Source: Flavobacterium kayseriense (GTDB lineage Bacteria; Bacteroidota; Bacteroidia; Flavobacteriales; Flavobacteriaceae). Taken from it: a DNA stretch of 64,000 bases. The DNA lies in contig NZ_JACRUI010000002.1 of NCBI RefSeq assembly GCF_014305095.1, positions 402,184 to 466,183 of the forward strand. Reading direction: 5' to 3'. How positions within the stretch are numbered: the first letter of the stretch is position 1; every line of letters starts with the position of its first letter. Positions 9,341 through 18,400 of this stretch are shown here, in pieces. The notes beneath the pieces were generated by a model, which made no database searches, was not told where the DNA came from, and saw nothing but the letters and a program-made list of their open reading frames with translations. The position numbers and the translations under genes are program-made.

Positions 9341-10507
9341 ATGAACAGAAGAAACTTTTTATCACTTACAGGAACATTAACCGGTGGATCGTTATTATTA
9401 CCCGATTTTTTATTCTCCTTTAGTAAACAGGAAAACCTAATTATTGGTGATCAATGTGTTGTTTTTGTGCAACTCAATGGCGGTAATGATGGTTTAAATA
9501 CTTTTATACCCTATCTCGATCCCTTGTATTATGAAATGCGACCTAAAATTGCATTATCTAAAGAGCAAGTAATTGCGGGAAACAAAGAAATGGCTTTTCA
9601 TCCCGCTCTAAAGGGTTTCGCACAAATGCAACAAAACGGAGATTTAAGTGTAATTCAAAACGTGGGGTATCCTGAACCCAACCGATCTCATTTTAGAAGT
9701 CAAGAAATTTGGCAAACAGCCTCTGATGCTGATCAATATATTAATGAAGGTTGGCTAGGACGGTATCTTGACCTGCAATGCACCACTCACATGCCTACAG
9801 CAGGAATTAATATTGACACTATTGATAACTTGGCTTTAAAAGGCGAAGAGCCAAATGCCATTACGATCAAAGACCCTAACAAATTCAAGATAAAAAATAG
9901 CAAAGACGACAACAACACGCTATCTGATAATCCAGCATTAGATTTTGTTCGAAAAATAGCCAATTCTGCAGTCGAAGGATCAGAATTAATTCAAAAAGCA
10001 CTTTCTCAATCTAACGCAGAAACGCAATATCCAGCCACTGGTTTAGGTAAAAACTTAGAATGGATAGGTCGCTTAATTAAAGGTAATTTAAATTCAAAAG
10101 TATATTACACCTCACTAGGTGGTTTTGACACGCATGACAATCAATTAGTAATTCACAAAAACAAATTAACTGAATTAAATGATTCTTTATTTAGCTTTTA
10201 TACTGATTTAAAAAAGGCTAAACTGCTGCAAAATGTAACAATTGTAGTTTTTTCGGAATTTGGACGACGTGTTAAAGACAACGGAAACGGAACAGATCAC
10301 GGAACTGCGGCTCCCATGTTTGTCATTGGCGGAAATAATAAGGGAAAAGTTATCGGAAACAATCCCAATCTATCTGACTTACAACAAGGTGATTTAAAAC
10401 ATCAAATCGATTTTAGAAGTGTGTATGCCAACTTATTACAAAACAAACTAGGCTTCAATCCAAGTAAAATTGGCATCAAAAACCCTACACTAACCGACTT
10501 ATTTTAA
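9341..10507 (+). CDS. DUF1501 family protein with Tat-like signal
   Basis: The 388-residue product starts MNRRNFLSLTGTLTGG, a twin-arginine-type signal with an RRNFL core and a moderately hydrophobic stretch. The body matches DUF1501, a branch of the alkaline phosphatase/sulfatase fold. VFVQLNGGNDGLNTF near residue 40, GGFDTHDNQ near residue 265 and a block with EFGRR and TDHGTAAP near residues 305-330 supply the Asp and His residues that bind metal in that fold. The substrate is unknown. It forms a two-gene unit with the DUF1800 gene. A tatC gene at 36.6 kb in this window could serve its export. Confidence 0.88.
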   Translation: MNRRNFLSLTGTLTGGSLLLPDFLFSFSKQENLIIGDQCVVFVQLNGGNDGLNTFIPYLDPLYYEMRPKIALSKEQVIAGNKEMAFHPALKGFAQMQQNGDLSVIQNVGYPEPNRSHFRSQEIWQTASDADQYINEGWLGRYLDLQCTTHMPTAGINIDTIDNLALKGEEPNAITIKDPNKFKIKNSKDDNNTLSDNPALDFVRKIANSAVEGSELIQKALSQSNAETQYPATGLGKNLEWIGRLIKGNLNSKVYYTSLGGFDTHDNQLVIHKNKLTELNDSLFSFYTDLKKAKLLQNVTIVVFSEFGRRVKDNGNGTDHGTAAPMFVIGGNNKGKVIGNNPNLSDLQQGDLKHQIDFRSVYANLLQNKLGFNPSKIGIKNPTLTDLF

Positions 10508-10547
10508 AAATAATCATTCTTATAAAGTTCGCTTAAGGATGAAAGTC

Positions 10548-10555
10548 TATCTTTG
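10548..10555 (+). promoter_or_regulatory. -7 element of the EamA transporter gene
   Basis: TATCTTTG matches TAnnTTTG exactly. RNA starting about six bases downstream would exclude the TTG codon at 10553 as a start and supports the ATG at 10577. Confidence 0.45.
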
Positions 10556-10576
10556 CCTGCTTTAAAAAATAAAAAA

Positions 10577-11476
10577 ATGGTTAAAAATAATGTCTTAAAA
10601 GGCGTTTTCTTGGTAGGTTTAGGTGCAACGACTTATGGTATGCTTGCTACATTTGTAAAAATGGCATACACAGAAAATTATACAACTGCAGAGGTAACTA
10701 CCTCTCAATTTATACTTGGTATCATAGGAATATTGCTGATTAATTTATTCCAAAAAATAAAAAATAAAAACACAGCAACAAAGGCATCTTCGCGCAATAT
10801 ATTTCAGCTTATGCTAGCCGGAACTTCTTTAGGAATGACTAGTGTGTTTTATTATTTAGCAGTGAAATACATTCCTGTATCTATAGGAATCGTGCTTTTG
10901 ATGCAAACGGTTTGGATGGGTGTCCTTTTAGAGATGATTCTAGAGAAAAAATTACCTTCTAAACAAAAAGTTATTTCGGTTTTTATTGTTCTAATTGGAA
11001 CTGTTTTGGCAACAAACTTAATCAACAATGAGATTCAATTAGATTGGCATGGCATCATGTGGGGAATGCTCGCTGCAGCATCCTTTACTACTACTATGTT
11101 TACAGCAAATAGTGTAGCTACTAATATCTCTTCGGCACAGAGAAGTTTATATATGCTTTTGGGAGGTGCAATAATCGTGTTTGGCTTTTCGATAGCAACT
11201 CAAGTAACTCCATTTAACTATGCAATCTTCGCAAAGTGGGGAATCATTTTAGCCTTATTTGGTACAATCATCCCTCCTATGTTAATGAATGCTGGTTTTC
11301 CGTTAACCGGAATTGGTTTAGGAAGTATTGTATCAGCTTTAGAGCTACCTGTTTCCGTAATGATGGCGTATGTGCTTTTAAACGAAGATGTAAATATTAC
11401 ACAATGGTTAGGTATTTTATTAATTATCATTGCCATTGTAATCATGAATATTAATTGGAAAAAGAGTAAAAACTAA
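10577..11476 (+). CDS. EamA/DMT superfamily transporter
   Basis: The product is about 299 residues with ten hydrophobic segments in two repeats of five, the layout of the drug/metabolite transporter (EamA) superfamily in the inner membrane. GMTSVFYYLAVKYIPVSIG ends the first half and a VSALELPVSVMMAYVLLNED segment marks the second EamA repeat. Substrates in this superfamily range from amino acids to nucleotide sugars and cannot be told from sequence. The frame is open eight codons further upstream from a TTG, but that codon lies inside a promoter -7 element, so I start at the ATG. Confidence 0.88.
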   Translation: MVKNNVLKGVFLVGLGATTYGMLATFVKMAYTENYTTAEVTTSQFILGIIGILLINLFQKIKNKNTATKASSRNIFQLMLAGTSLGMTSVFYYLAVKYIPVSIGIVLLMQTVWMGVLLEMILEKKLPSKQKVISVFIVLIGTVLATNLINNEIQLDWHGIMWGMLAAASFTTTMFTANSVATNISSAQRSLYMLLGGAIIVFGFSIATQVTPFNYAIFAKWGIILALFGTIIPPMLMNAGFPLTGIGLGSIVSALELPVSVMMAYVLLNEDVNITQWLGILLIIIAIVIMNINWKKSKN

Positions 11477-11562
11477 ATTAATTCATACGCTTGTACGGAT
11501 TTTAAACAAGTGCTTTGTTAATTTATCCTTACTTTAGCTAGGCAAACTAAAAATACAATTGA

Positions 11563-11922
11563 ATGATTTTACCTTGGCATCTCTATTTAATGGCAGTAAT
11601 TTATATTGTCGCAGGATTAAATCACTTTAGAAACCCTAGATTGTATTTAAAAATAATTCCTCCGTATTTACCTAATCCAAAAGCGCTTAACACGATCAGT
11701 GGTCTCGCTGAAATTATTTTAGGAATCGCATTAATAATTACTCCACTTAGCAGCATTGCTGCATGGGGTATAATAGCCTTATTGGTAGCTGTGTTTCCAA
11801 CGCATGTCTACATGTATCAAAATCCAAAAGCGAGAATGGGATTACCTGTATGGGCGCTACTTTTACGAATGCCGCTACAACTATTACTTATGTATTGGGC
11901 TTATCAGTATACTTTTTTGTAG
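11563..11922 (+). CDS. DoxX-like small membrane protein
   Basis: A 119-residue protein with four hydrophobic helices. The motif IVAGLNHFRNPRLYLKIIPP, followed by a GLAEIILGIALI helix, is typical of the DoxX-like/MauE-type family. Such proteins are quinone- or thiol-linked membrane components with poorly defined roles. It stands alone, 86 bases after the EamA gene on the same strand. Confidence 0.8.
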   Translation: MILPWHLYLMAVIYIVAGLNHFRNPRLYLKIIPPYLPNPKALNTISGLAEIILGIALIITPLSSIAAWGIIALLVAVFPTHVYMYQNPKARMGLPVWALLLRMPLQLLLMYWAYQYTFL

Positions 11923-12194
11923 TTATTTTTATTCAAATGAGATGAAGGTTCTGACGTAAATGCAGTGTTTTGCATTACATAATTTACTATGTAAGGTATT
12001 CTTATCAAGGTATAGACAGGACAATAGTAAACCCTACGGCATAAAAAACAGTAGAATTCAAAAAAACTTTTTTTAAAAATAAAAAAAAAGTGAGTTTTGA
12101 TACGAAGTCCTATTTTTTTTTATTAATATTGGTACCTTATTGACAAGCATTTACATTATTAATTATAAAACCTATTTGAATTAATTTTCACGTG

Positions 12195-12473
12195 ATGAAA
12201 AAGAGTAACCGCAAAGAACTGACCTGGGATCAAACAGAAAAACTTGTTACACTAGCTCTAGAAGAGAAAAATCCTTTTGAGATTATTAAAAAAGAATTTG
12301 GACTAGCCGAAAAAGAAGTTCTGGAAATCATGAAAAAAAAGATGCCAGCTGAAAAATTTGAGATGTGGAAGAAAAAAGCTGCAGCCAATAAGCCTAAACC
12401 AAAACCAGTTAAAATTGATGATTTTGATGAAGATTTGGATGGTAAATATTACATCAAAAATAAACTAGACTAA
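12195..12473 (+). CDS. DUF2805 / TIGR03643 family protein
   Basis: A 92-residue basic protein. Residues about 8-60 (LTWDQTEKLVTLALEEKNPF, then a KKEFGLAEKEVLEIMKKKM stretch) form the conserved small helical domain known as DUF2805, which resembles a helix-turn-helix fold, followed by a Lys/Pro-rich linker and an acidic tail. Function is unknown; nucleic-acid binding is my inference from the fold and charge. A GTG one codon upstream is also possible, but the ATG at 12195 is the simpler start. The 270 bases upstream are non-coding, very A/T-rich and hold only two short hairpins (11959-11976 and 11975-11994). Confidence 0.8.
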   Translation: MKKSNRKELTWDQTEKLVTLALEEKNPFEIIKKEFGLAEKEVLEIMKKKMPAEKFEMWKKKAAANKPKPKPVKIDDFDEDLDGKYYIKNKLD

Positions 12474-12481
12474 TCATATAC

Positions 12482-12512
12482 AAACACTCTTATTCAAGAG
12501 TGTTTTTTTTTA
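12482..12512 (+). terminator. Rho-independent terminator after the DUF2805 gene
   Basis: Perfect 10-base arms (12482-12491 and 12496-12505) around a four-base loop, followed by a run of T. Confidence 0.88.
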
Positions 12513-12592
12513 ACCCATTTCCTTTGAAACTACCTCACGATTGTAACTTTTATTAACCTTTGCAGTCTAATCCCTAAACCAATTCTATAAAA

Positions 12593-14452
12593 ATGAAAAG
12601 AATATTTTATACCCTTGCACTACTACCCTTCTTTTGGAGTTGTAAACCAGTTAGTTCTTTAAGTTCTACTCAAAAACAAGAGGTTCGCGTTGCAATAAAT
12701 TTAAATGAAATAAAAGACGACAAAGTGCTTGTTACTGTACAAGCTCCCTCTATAGGCACAGATGAAATCACTTACCATATACCTAAAACAGTACCTGGCA
12801 CCTACTCTGAGGATAATTACGGAAGGTTTATAGATGATTTAAAAGCTTTCGATAAAAAAGGAAATCTTCTTTCTGTTAAAAAAACTGATGAAAACTCGTG
12901 GTCGATCGCTAATGCAAAAACATTAGAAAAAATCACCTATCTAGTTAATGATTCCTTTGACACAGAAAAAGGAGGGAATTTTGGAGGCGATGATGTGTTT
13001 TCTCCTGCAGGATCAAATATATTGGTTGGAGAAAACATTATGTTAAACACACATTGCTTCGTAGGTTATTTTACCAATTTCATGACAACACCTTATAATG
13101 TTACTATCTCGCATCCGGAGACATTATGGGGTAGCACATCTATGACTGACCAAGATCCAAGTACTACTTTAGACACTTTTATTACTTCACGTTATGCTGA
13201 GTTAGTCGAAAATCCAATCATGTACTCTAAGCCTGACTACACTACTTTTAATGTAGATGGAATGGATATACTTATTAGTATTTACTCCCCTACAGGAAAA
13301 TTTACTGCGGAGAGTATTACTCCAGAAATGAAGACTATGATGACTGCCCAAAAAACATTTTTAGGCAAAATAAATGCAACAAAAAAATACAGTGTTTTAT
13401 TGTACTTATCTACTTTAACCGAGGAAGATGCAAAAGGCTTTGGCGCTCTAGAACATCCTACTGTTACTACTGTGGTGTTGCCAGAAATAATGCCAAAAGA
13501 GGAATTAGTTAAATCTATGATGGACGTCGTATCACACGAGTTCTTCCACATCGTTACGCCATTAAGTATTCACTCTAAAGAGATTCAAGACTTTGATTAT
13601 AACGATCCTAAAATGTCAGAACATTTATGGATGTATGAAGGAGTTACTGAATATTTTGCCAATCTTTTTCAAATTAACCAAGGTTTAATTGATGAGGAAG
13701 ACTATTATGGCAGACTTTCTGATCAAATAGAGCGAGCAAATGCTATGAATGATACTATGTCGTTTACAAAAATGAGTGCAAACGTATTAGAGCAGCCTTA
13801 TAAGGATCAATACATTAATGTATATCAAAAAGGGGCACTTATTGGAATGTGTATTGATATTATAATCAGAGAAAAAAGCAATGGAGAAAAAGGAATTCTT
13901 GATCTGATGCAAAAACTATCTACTGAATTTGGAGTTTCTAAAGCGTTTAATGACAACGAACTTTTTGATAGAATAACGACACTAACCTATCCTGAAGTAG
14001 GTGAATTTTTAAAGACCTACGTGGCCGGGACAACGCCAATTCCTTATGATTTTTATCTTGCAAAAGTAGGAGTAACTACTTCAAATATCAAATCACCTGC
14101 GTCTATCTTCCTTAAAGGACAAGTACCATACATAACCGTAAATCAAGAAACCAAAGAGATCATTGTTATTCCTAATATAGAGCTAAATGCGTTTTTTACA
14201 GGGTTAGATTTAAAAGGTGGTGACATAATCGAATCGATTAATGAAAAACCGTATAACTTAGACAACATTTATGACCTGATTAGTGAAAGTCAAAAGTGGA
14301 AAGAGAAAAGTAATATCACAGTAAACATTAAACGAAATGGTGTTTCAAAGATCATTAAAGGCCTAGTGAGTCTCCCGTTTGAAGAGAAACAATCGCTTAC
14401 AGCTACTGATGCTAGTAAAGCAAGTCTTAGAGAGGCTTGGTTGAAAAACTAG
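12593..14452 (+). CDS. M61 family metallopeptidase, lipoprotein
   Basis: The 619-residue protein has a lipoprotein signal ending in FFWSC. After an N-terminal beta-rich domain it has a zinc centre: VSHEFFHIVTPLSIH (His315, Glu316, His319), with a third ligand from the EGVTEYFANL segment about 30 residues later. This is the layout of M61 glycyl-aminopeptidase-like enzymes. A C-terminal PDZ-type domain (residues about 510-585, with LKGGDIIESINEKPYNLDNI) also fits M61. The likely role is peptide cleavage in the periplasm or on the outer membrane. It is monocistronic, between two terminators. Confidence 0.9.
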   Translation: MKRIFYTLALLPFFWSCKPVSSLSSTQKQEVRVAINLNEIKDDKVLVTVQAPSIGTDEITYHIPKTVPGTYSEDNYGRFIDDLKAFDKKGNLLSVKKTDENSWSIANAKTLEKITYLVNDSFDTEKGGNFGGDDVFSPAGSNILVGENIMLNTHCFVGYFTNFMTTPYNVTISHPETLWGSTSMTDQDPSTTLDTFITSRYAELVENPIMYSKPDYTTFNVDGMDILISIYSPTGKFTAESITPEMKTMMTAQKTFLGKINATKKYSVLLYLSTLTEEDAKGFGALEHPTVTTVVLPEIMPKEELVKSMMDVVSHEFFHIVTPLSIHSKEIQDFDYNDPKMSEHLWMYEGVTEYFANLFQINQGLIDEEDYYGRLSDQIERANAMNDTMSFTKMSANVLEQPYKDQYINVYQKGALIGMCIDIIIREKSNGEKGILDLMQKLSTEFGVSKAFNDNELFDRITTLTYPEVGEFLKTYVAGTTPIPYDFYLAKVGVTTSNIKSPASIFLKGQVPYITVNQETKEIIVIPNIELNAFFTGLDLKGGDIIESINEKPYNLDNIYDLISESQKWKEKSNITVNIKRNGVSKIIKGLVSLPFEEKQSLTATDASKASLREAWLKN

Positions 14453-14465
14453 TTCAAAACCTTCT

Positions 14466-14498
14466 AATCCCAATTTAAATTAAATTGGGATTTTTTTT
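14466..14498 (+). terminator. Rho-independent terminator after the M61 peptidase gene
   Basis: Perfect inverted arms AATCCCAATTT and AAATTGGGATT (within 14466-14492), followed by a T8 tract. Confidence 0.88.
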
Positions 14499-14569
14499 CT
14501 TAAATAACCCTTGAAGAGTATCATCTCTTTCCAACTATTTTCTTTATTTTGCAGCAAAATTTAGAACCA

Positions 14570-15280
14570 ATGAAAAAAACTTTTCTCGCACTAGTTACAC
14601 TAGCGCTAATTACATCTTGCAACAAAACAGAGTCAAACACTAATCTACATATTAGTGGGAATATAAAAGGACTTAAAAAAGGAACATTGTACATCCAACG
14701 TGTTGTTGACACTGTATTAGTACCTATTGATACTATTTCTATTGATGGGAATTCTAATTTTAAAAGTGATCTAAATTTAGAATCTCCTGAAATGCTTTAT
14801 CTATTTCTAGATAGAGGAGTTACTAATTCTCTAGATAATAATTTGATGTTTTTTGCAGAGCCTGGCAATATGACAGTAGAGACAAATCTTGACTCGTATT
14901 TAATGTCTGCAAAAGTAACTGGTTCTACAAATCATGATTTATTCGAAGAGTATAAAAAAATCAGCAATCGTTTTAAGGATAAAAACTTAACTTTAATTGA
15001 GCAAAAATTCAAAGCCATTAAAAGACAAAATGCAGCAGCAATCGATAGTTTAACACAAAAACAAGATTCAAACACAAAAAGAAGCTATCTATTTGCAACC
15101 AATTTTGCTATAAATCATAGAGAATATGAAATTGCACCTTATATCGCCTTGGCTGAAATTTATGATATTAATGTAAAATATTTAGATACTATTCAAAAAT
15201 CAATGACACCAAAGGTGGCAAAATCGCTTTACGGAAAAAAACTTACAACATATATTGCGAACATTAAGAAACAAGAATAA
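14570..15280 (+). CDS. DUF4369 lipoprotein
   Basis: The product from the ATG at 14570 is 236 residues with a lipoprotein signal (LALITSC, Cys18 region). Residues about 25-110 match DUF4369, the beta-sandwich domain often found in front of thioredoxin-like domains in Bacteroidota (HISGNIKGLKKGTLYIQRV). Here no thioredoxin domain follows; the C-terminal half is helical and lysine-rich. It may therefore be a scaffold or a family member without the redox part. The frame extends to a TTG seven codons upstream, but that would disrupt the signal peptide. Confidence 0.82.
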   Translation: MKKTFLALVTLALITSCNKTESNTNLHISGNIKGLKKGTLYIQRVVDTVLVPIDTISIDGNSNFKSDLNLESPEMLYLFLDRGVTNSLDNNLMFFAEPGNMTVETNLDSYLMSAKVTGSTNHDLFEEYKKISNRFKDKNLTLIEQKFKAIKRQNAAAIDSLTQKQDSNTKRSYLFATNFAINHREYEIAPYIALAEIYDINVKYLDTIQKSMTPKVAKSLYGKKLTTYIANIKKQE

Positions 15281-15300
15281 TAATAGACCAATACTTTGTA

Positions 15301-15336
15301 AAGAGCATTTCAAAAAATTGAAATGCTCTTTTTTTG
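15301..15336 (+). terminator. Rho-independent terminator after the DUF4369 gene
   Basis: Perfect 13-base arms (15301-15313 and 15318-15330) with a four-base loop and a T tract. It isolates the signalling operon that follows. Confidence 0.9.
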
Positions 15337-15443
15337 TGCTCTCATTCTCCAAAAACACCTTCAAAAACTGAGAGATTAAAACATAAAAACTATTAAGTGA
15401 TAAAAAAATTAAATATATTAGCTACTTAACCTACTTGATTGAT

Positions 15444-18400
15444 ATGTGGAAAAATTTACCCTTCAAAAATCAGATTATATTAATTTTACTAATTCCAATA
15501 TCTGGATTACTCTATTTTACTGTCTCTAACTTAAATATAACTTACAGAAACTATTTAAGGTTAGAACACAGTCTTGAAAACCTAGAAATTATAGCCTATT
15601 TATCTAAGACTAAAACCCTAATTAATGACGAAAGAGCACTTTATGAGTACTCAAAAGTCAACTCTAATATAGTAGAAGAATATACTAAAAAATTAGAACA
15701 AGTAAATAATCGCTTATCTCAGTTCGAATCAAATGATACCACTGTCATAAAAAACATCAATCTAATCAATTCATTTTTTAATAAGATAAGCGCACTAAGG
15801 ACTGAAAACACAACTTCCTTGCCTGCAACCTATAAAAATTATTATGAAATAAATTTAATTCTAGATAATTTAATAGAAAGAGAAATCATTAACTGTGATG
15901 ATACTGAACTTGCCAAACTTGCTAGTAATTTAAAATGCTACATTGAAGCGAAAGCAGCTACGAATTTAATGCGAGGTACTGTTTTGGATAAAATTACGCA
16001 AAACAGTAGCGATACGGCTCTAGTTTACTACTTTGAAAATGCGAAGCATTTAAGTTACAATTCGAATTACAAATTAGCGATTTTGAACAATAACGGAATC
16101 AATAATGAAATTCTAAATTACAAAAACAGTAAGGAATTCAAAACTTTCGCAGCAACTGCGAATCTAATTATGGCTTCTCAATTAAATTTATCAGCAACAG
16201 CTTGGTGGCAAACTTCGACTGCAGTAAATAACAAATTAAAGGAACTTAGAGATGAGAAAGTAGAAAACATCATTCAATTTGCACAAGAGCAGAAAAAATC
16301 TATTTTCATAAATACAATCCTAACAGTAGTTTTACTATTGTCCTTACTACTAATTACAATCATTTTAGTTTATTATTTAATTAAAAATACAGCAACTGCC
16401 TTAAACATAATTTCGAATTCAATTAAAAAAATTGCTTTAGGAAATATTAACCGCCAATTTATGCTGTCTGGAAATGAAGAATTCAGCGCAATTAATGCAT
16501 CATTACAAGACCTAAGCAAAGGTATAAAGGAACAAATAGATTTGTCGACTACAATTAGTAATGGCGTTTTTGGTAAAACTGTCGCTCTACGCAGCAAATC
16601 AGATGTTTTAAATAGATCGCTTAACACGATGTCTTTAGACCTAAAAAAATACAGCGATGAAGAAAAAGAAAATAATCTCCTAAAAAAGAATATCATTGAA
16701 GTAAACAAAATCATACTGGATTCTAAAACTTTAGCCGATTTTGGCGCAAATCTTTGTCGAGTATTAACAGCACAAACTAGAGGATGTCAAGCAACTCTTT
16801 ATTTGACTGATTACATAGAACACAAAGACCAGTTAATTAACATCGCTAGTTACGCAGGAAATAAAAATATTCCTCAACTAATAAAAATTGGGGAAGGATT
16901 AGTTGGTGAAGTAGCAAAAAGTAATGTGCAGCAATGTCTAAATGATTTGAATAAAGAGTATTCCTATTTATCTTCATCACTAGGAAAATCAGCAATCTAT
17001 AATATTTTAATAACTCCAATTGCTTATCAAAATAAAGTCATTGGTGTAATCGAAATAGGATCTCTCGAATACTTTAACCATATAGACCAAACCTTATTAA
17101 ACACACTACAGGAAAACATAGGTAGTGCGATCGAGGTATTTATTAGAAACGAAGAGCTTAAAGCATCTGTTGAAGAAATAAATCGCAAAAACAGCATTTT
17201 ATTAGTACAAGAGGAAGAGCTCAGGCAAAACAATGAGGAATTGAATAAGCACTCCATGCTTTTACAGCAATCAGAAGAAGAATTAAAAAATCAAGCCGCT
17301 GAGCTAGAGCAAACAAACGCTTATTTAGAAGAAAAAGGTCGTGAACTTGAGAACAAAAATTACGAAATAGAGAAAAAAAATGAGGAATTAATTGTAGCAC
17401 AAGAAAAGTTAAATATTAAATCAGAGGAAATAGCGAAAGCTAGTTCTTATAAATCAGAATTTCTGGCAAACATGTCACATGAACTTAGGACACCCTTAAA
17501 CAGTATTCTAATTTTATCAGACTTATTAAAAGACAATACCGCTGGTAACCTGAGTAACTCACAAATCGAAAATTTATCTGTAATCAATTCTTCTGGAAAA
17601 GACCTTTTAAACCTAATCACAGATATTTTAGATATCTCTAAGATAGAAGCGGGAAAAGTAGAACTTTATCCTGAAGAAACTGTCGTAGAAAGAATTTTCT
17701 CGGATATGGATAGCCTGTTCCGAGTTCAGATGGAAAAAAAGCAAATAACATTCAATACCGTCATCGCAGATGATTGTCCAAGAGCTATCTATACTGATAT
17801 TGGAAAAACGGAACAGATTCTTAAGAATTTTCTATCTAACGCTTTAAAGTTTACACCAGATAGTGGAGTGGTCACGATGACTTTTAGTCAACCCGATAAA
17901 AATTTTAAATACACCTCTAGCTCTCTTGCATTATTGGCGCCAGATCAAATTATGGCAATCCAAATTCAAGATAGTGGCATCGGTATATCCGAAGAAAACA
18001 AGAAAAAACTCTTTCAAAGTTTTCAGCAAGCTGATAGTTCAACTAGCCGAAAATATGGAGGAACTGGCCTTGGATTATATATTTCTAAGCAATTAGCATT
18101 TTTGATGGGAGGGGAAGTTTATTTTGATAGTAATCTGAACCAAGGAAGTACCTTTGGCGTGTTACTTCCTGCAAGAATAGAGGAAATAGACATTGAAAGT
18201 AATGAAACAGTTGTCAATTCAAAAATAAGTAGCAAATCAATCGAAAGTGAATATCCAAATCCATTAGAAGAATATGTTGATCTCTCTGCCACTATCGATG
18301 ATGACCGAAATAAAGCAGGCCTAGACGACAAAACTATTCTAATTATTGAAGATGACCCCTCATTTGCCGAAGTCCTGTTTCAAGTAGCCCATAACAATGG

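Noticed and set aside
11236..11454. Plus-strand open frame within the EamA gene
   Set aside because: It overlaps the second half of a clear transporter in another frame and has no family resemblance; the same holds for the minus-strand frame at 11218-11445.
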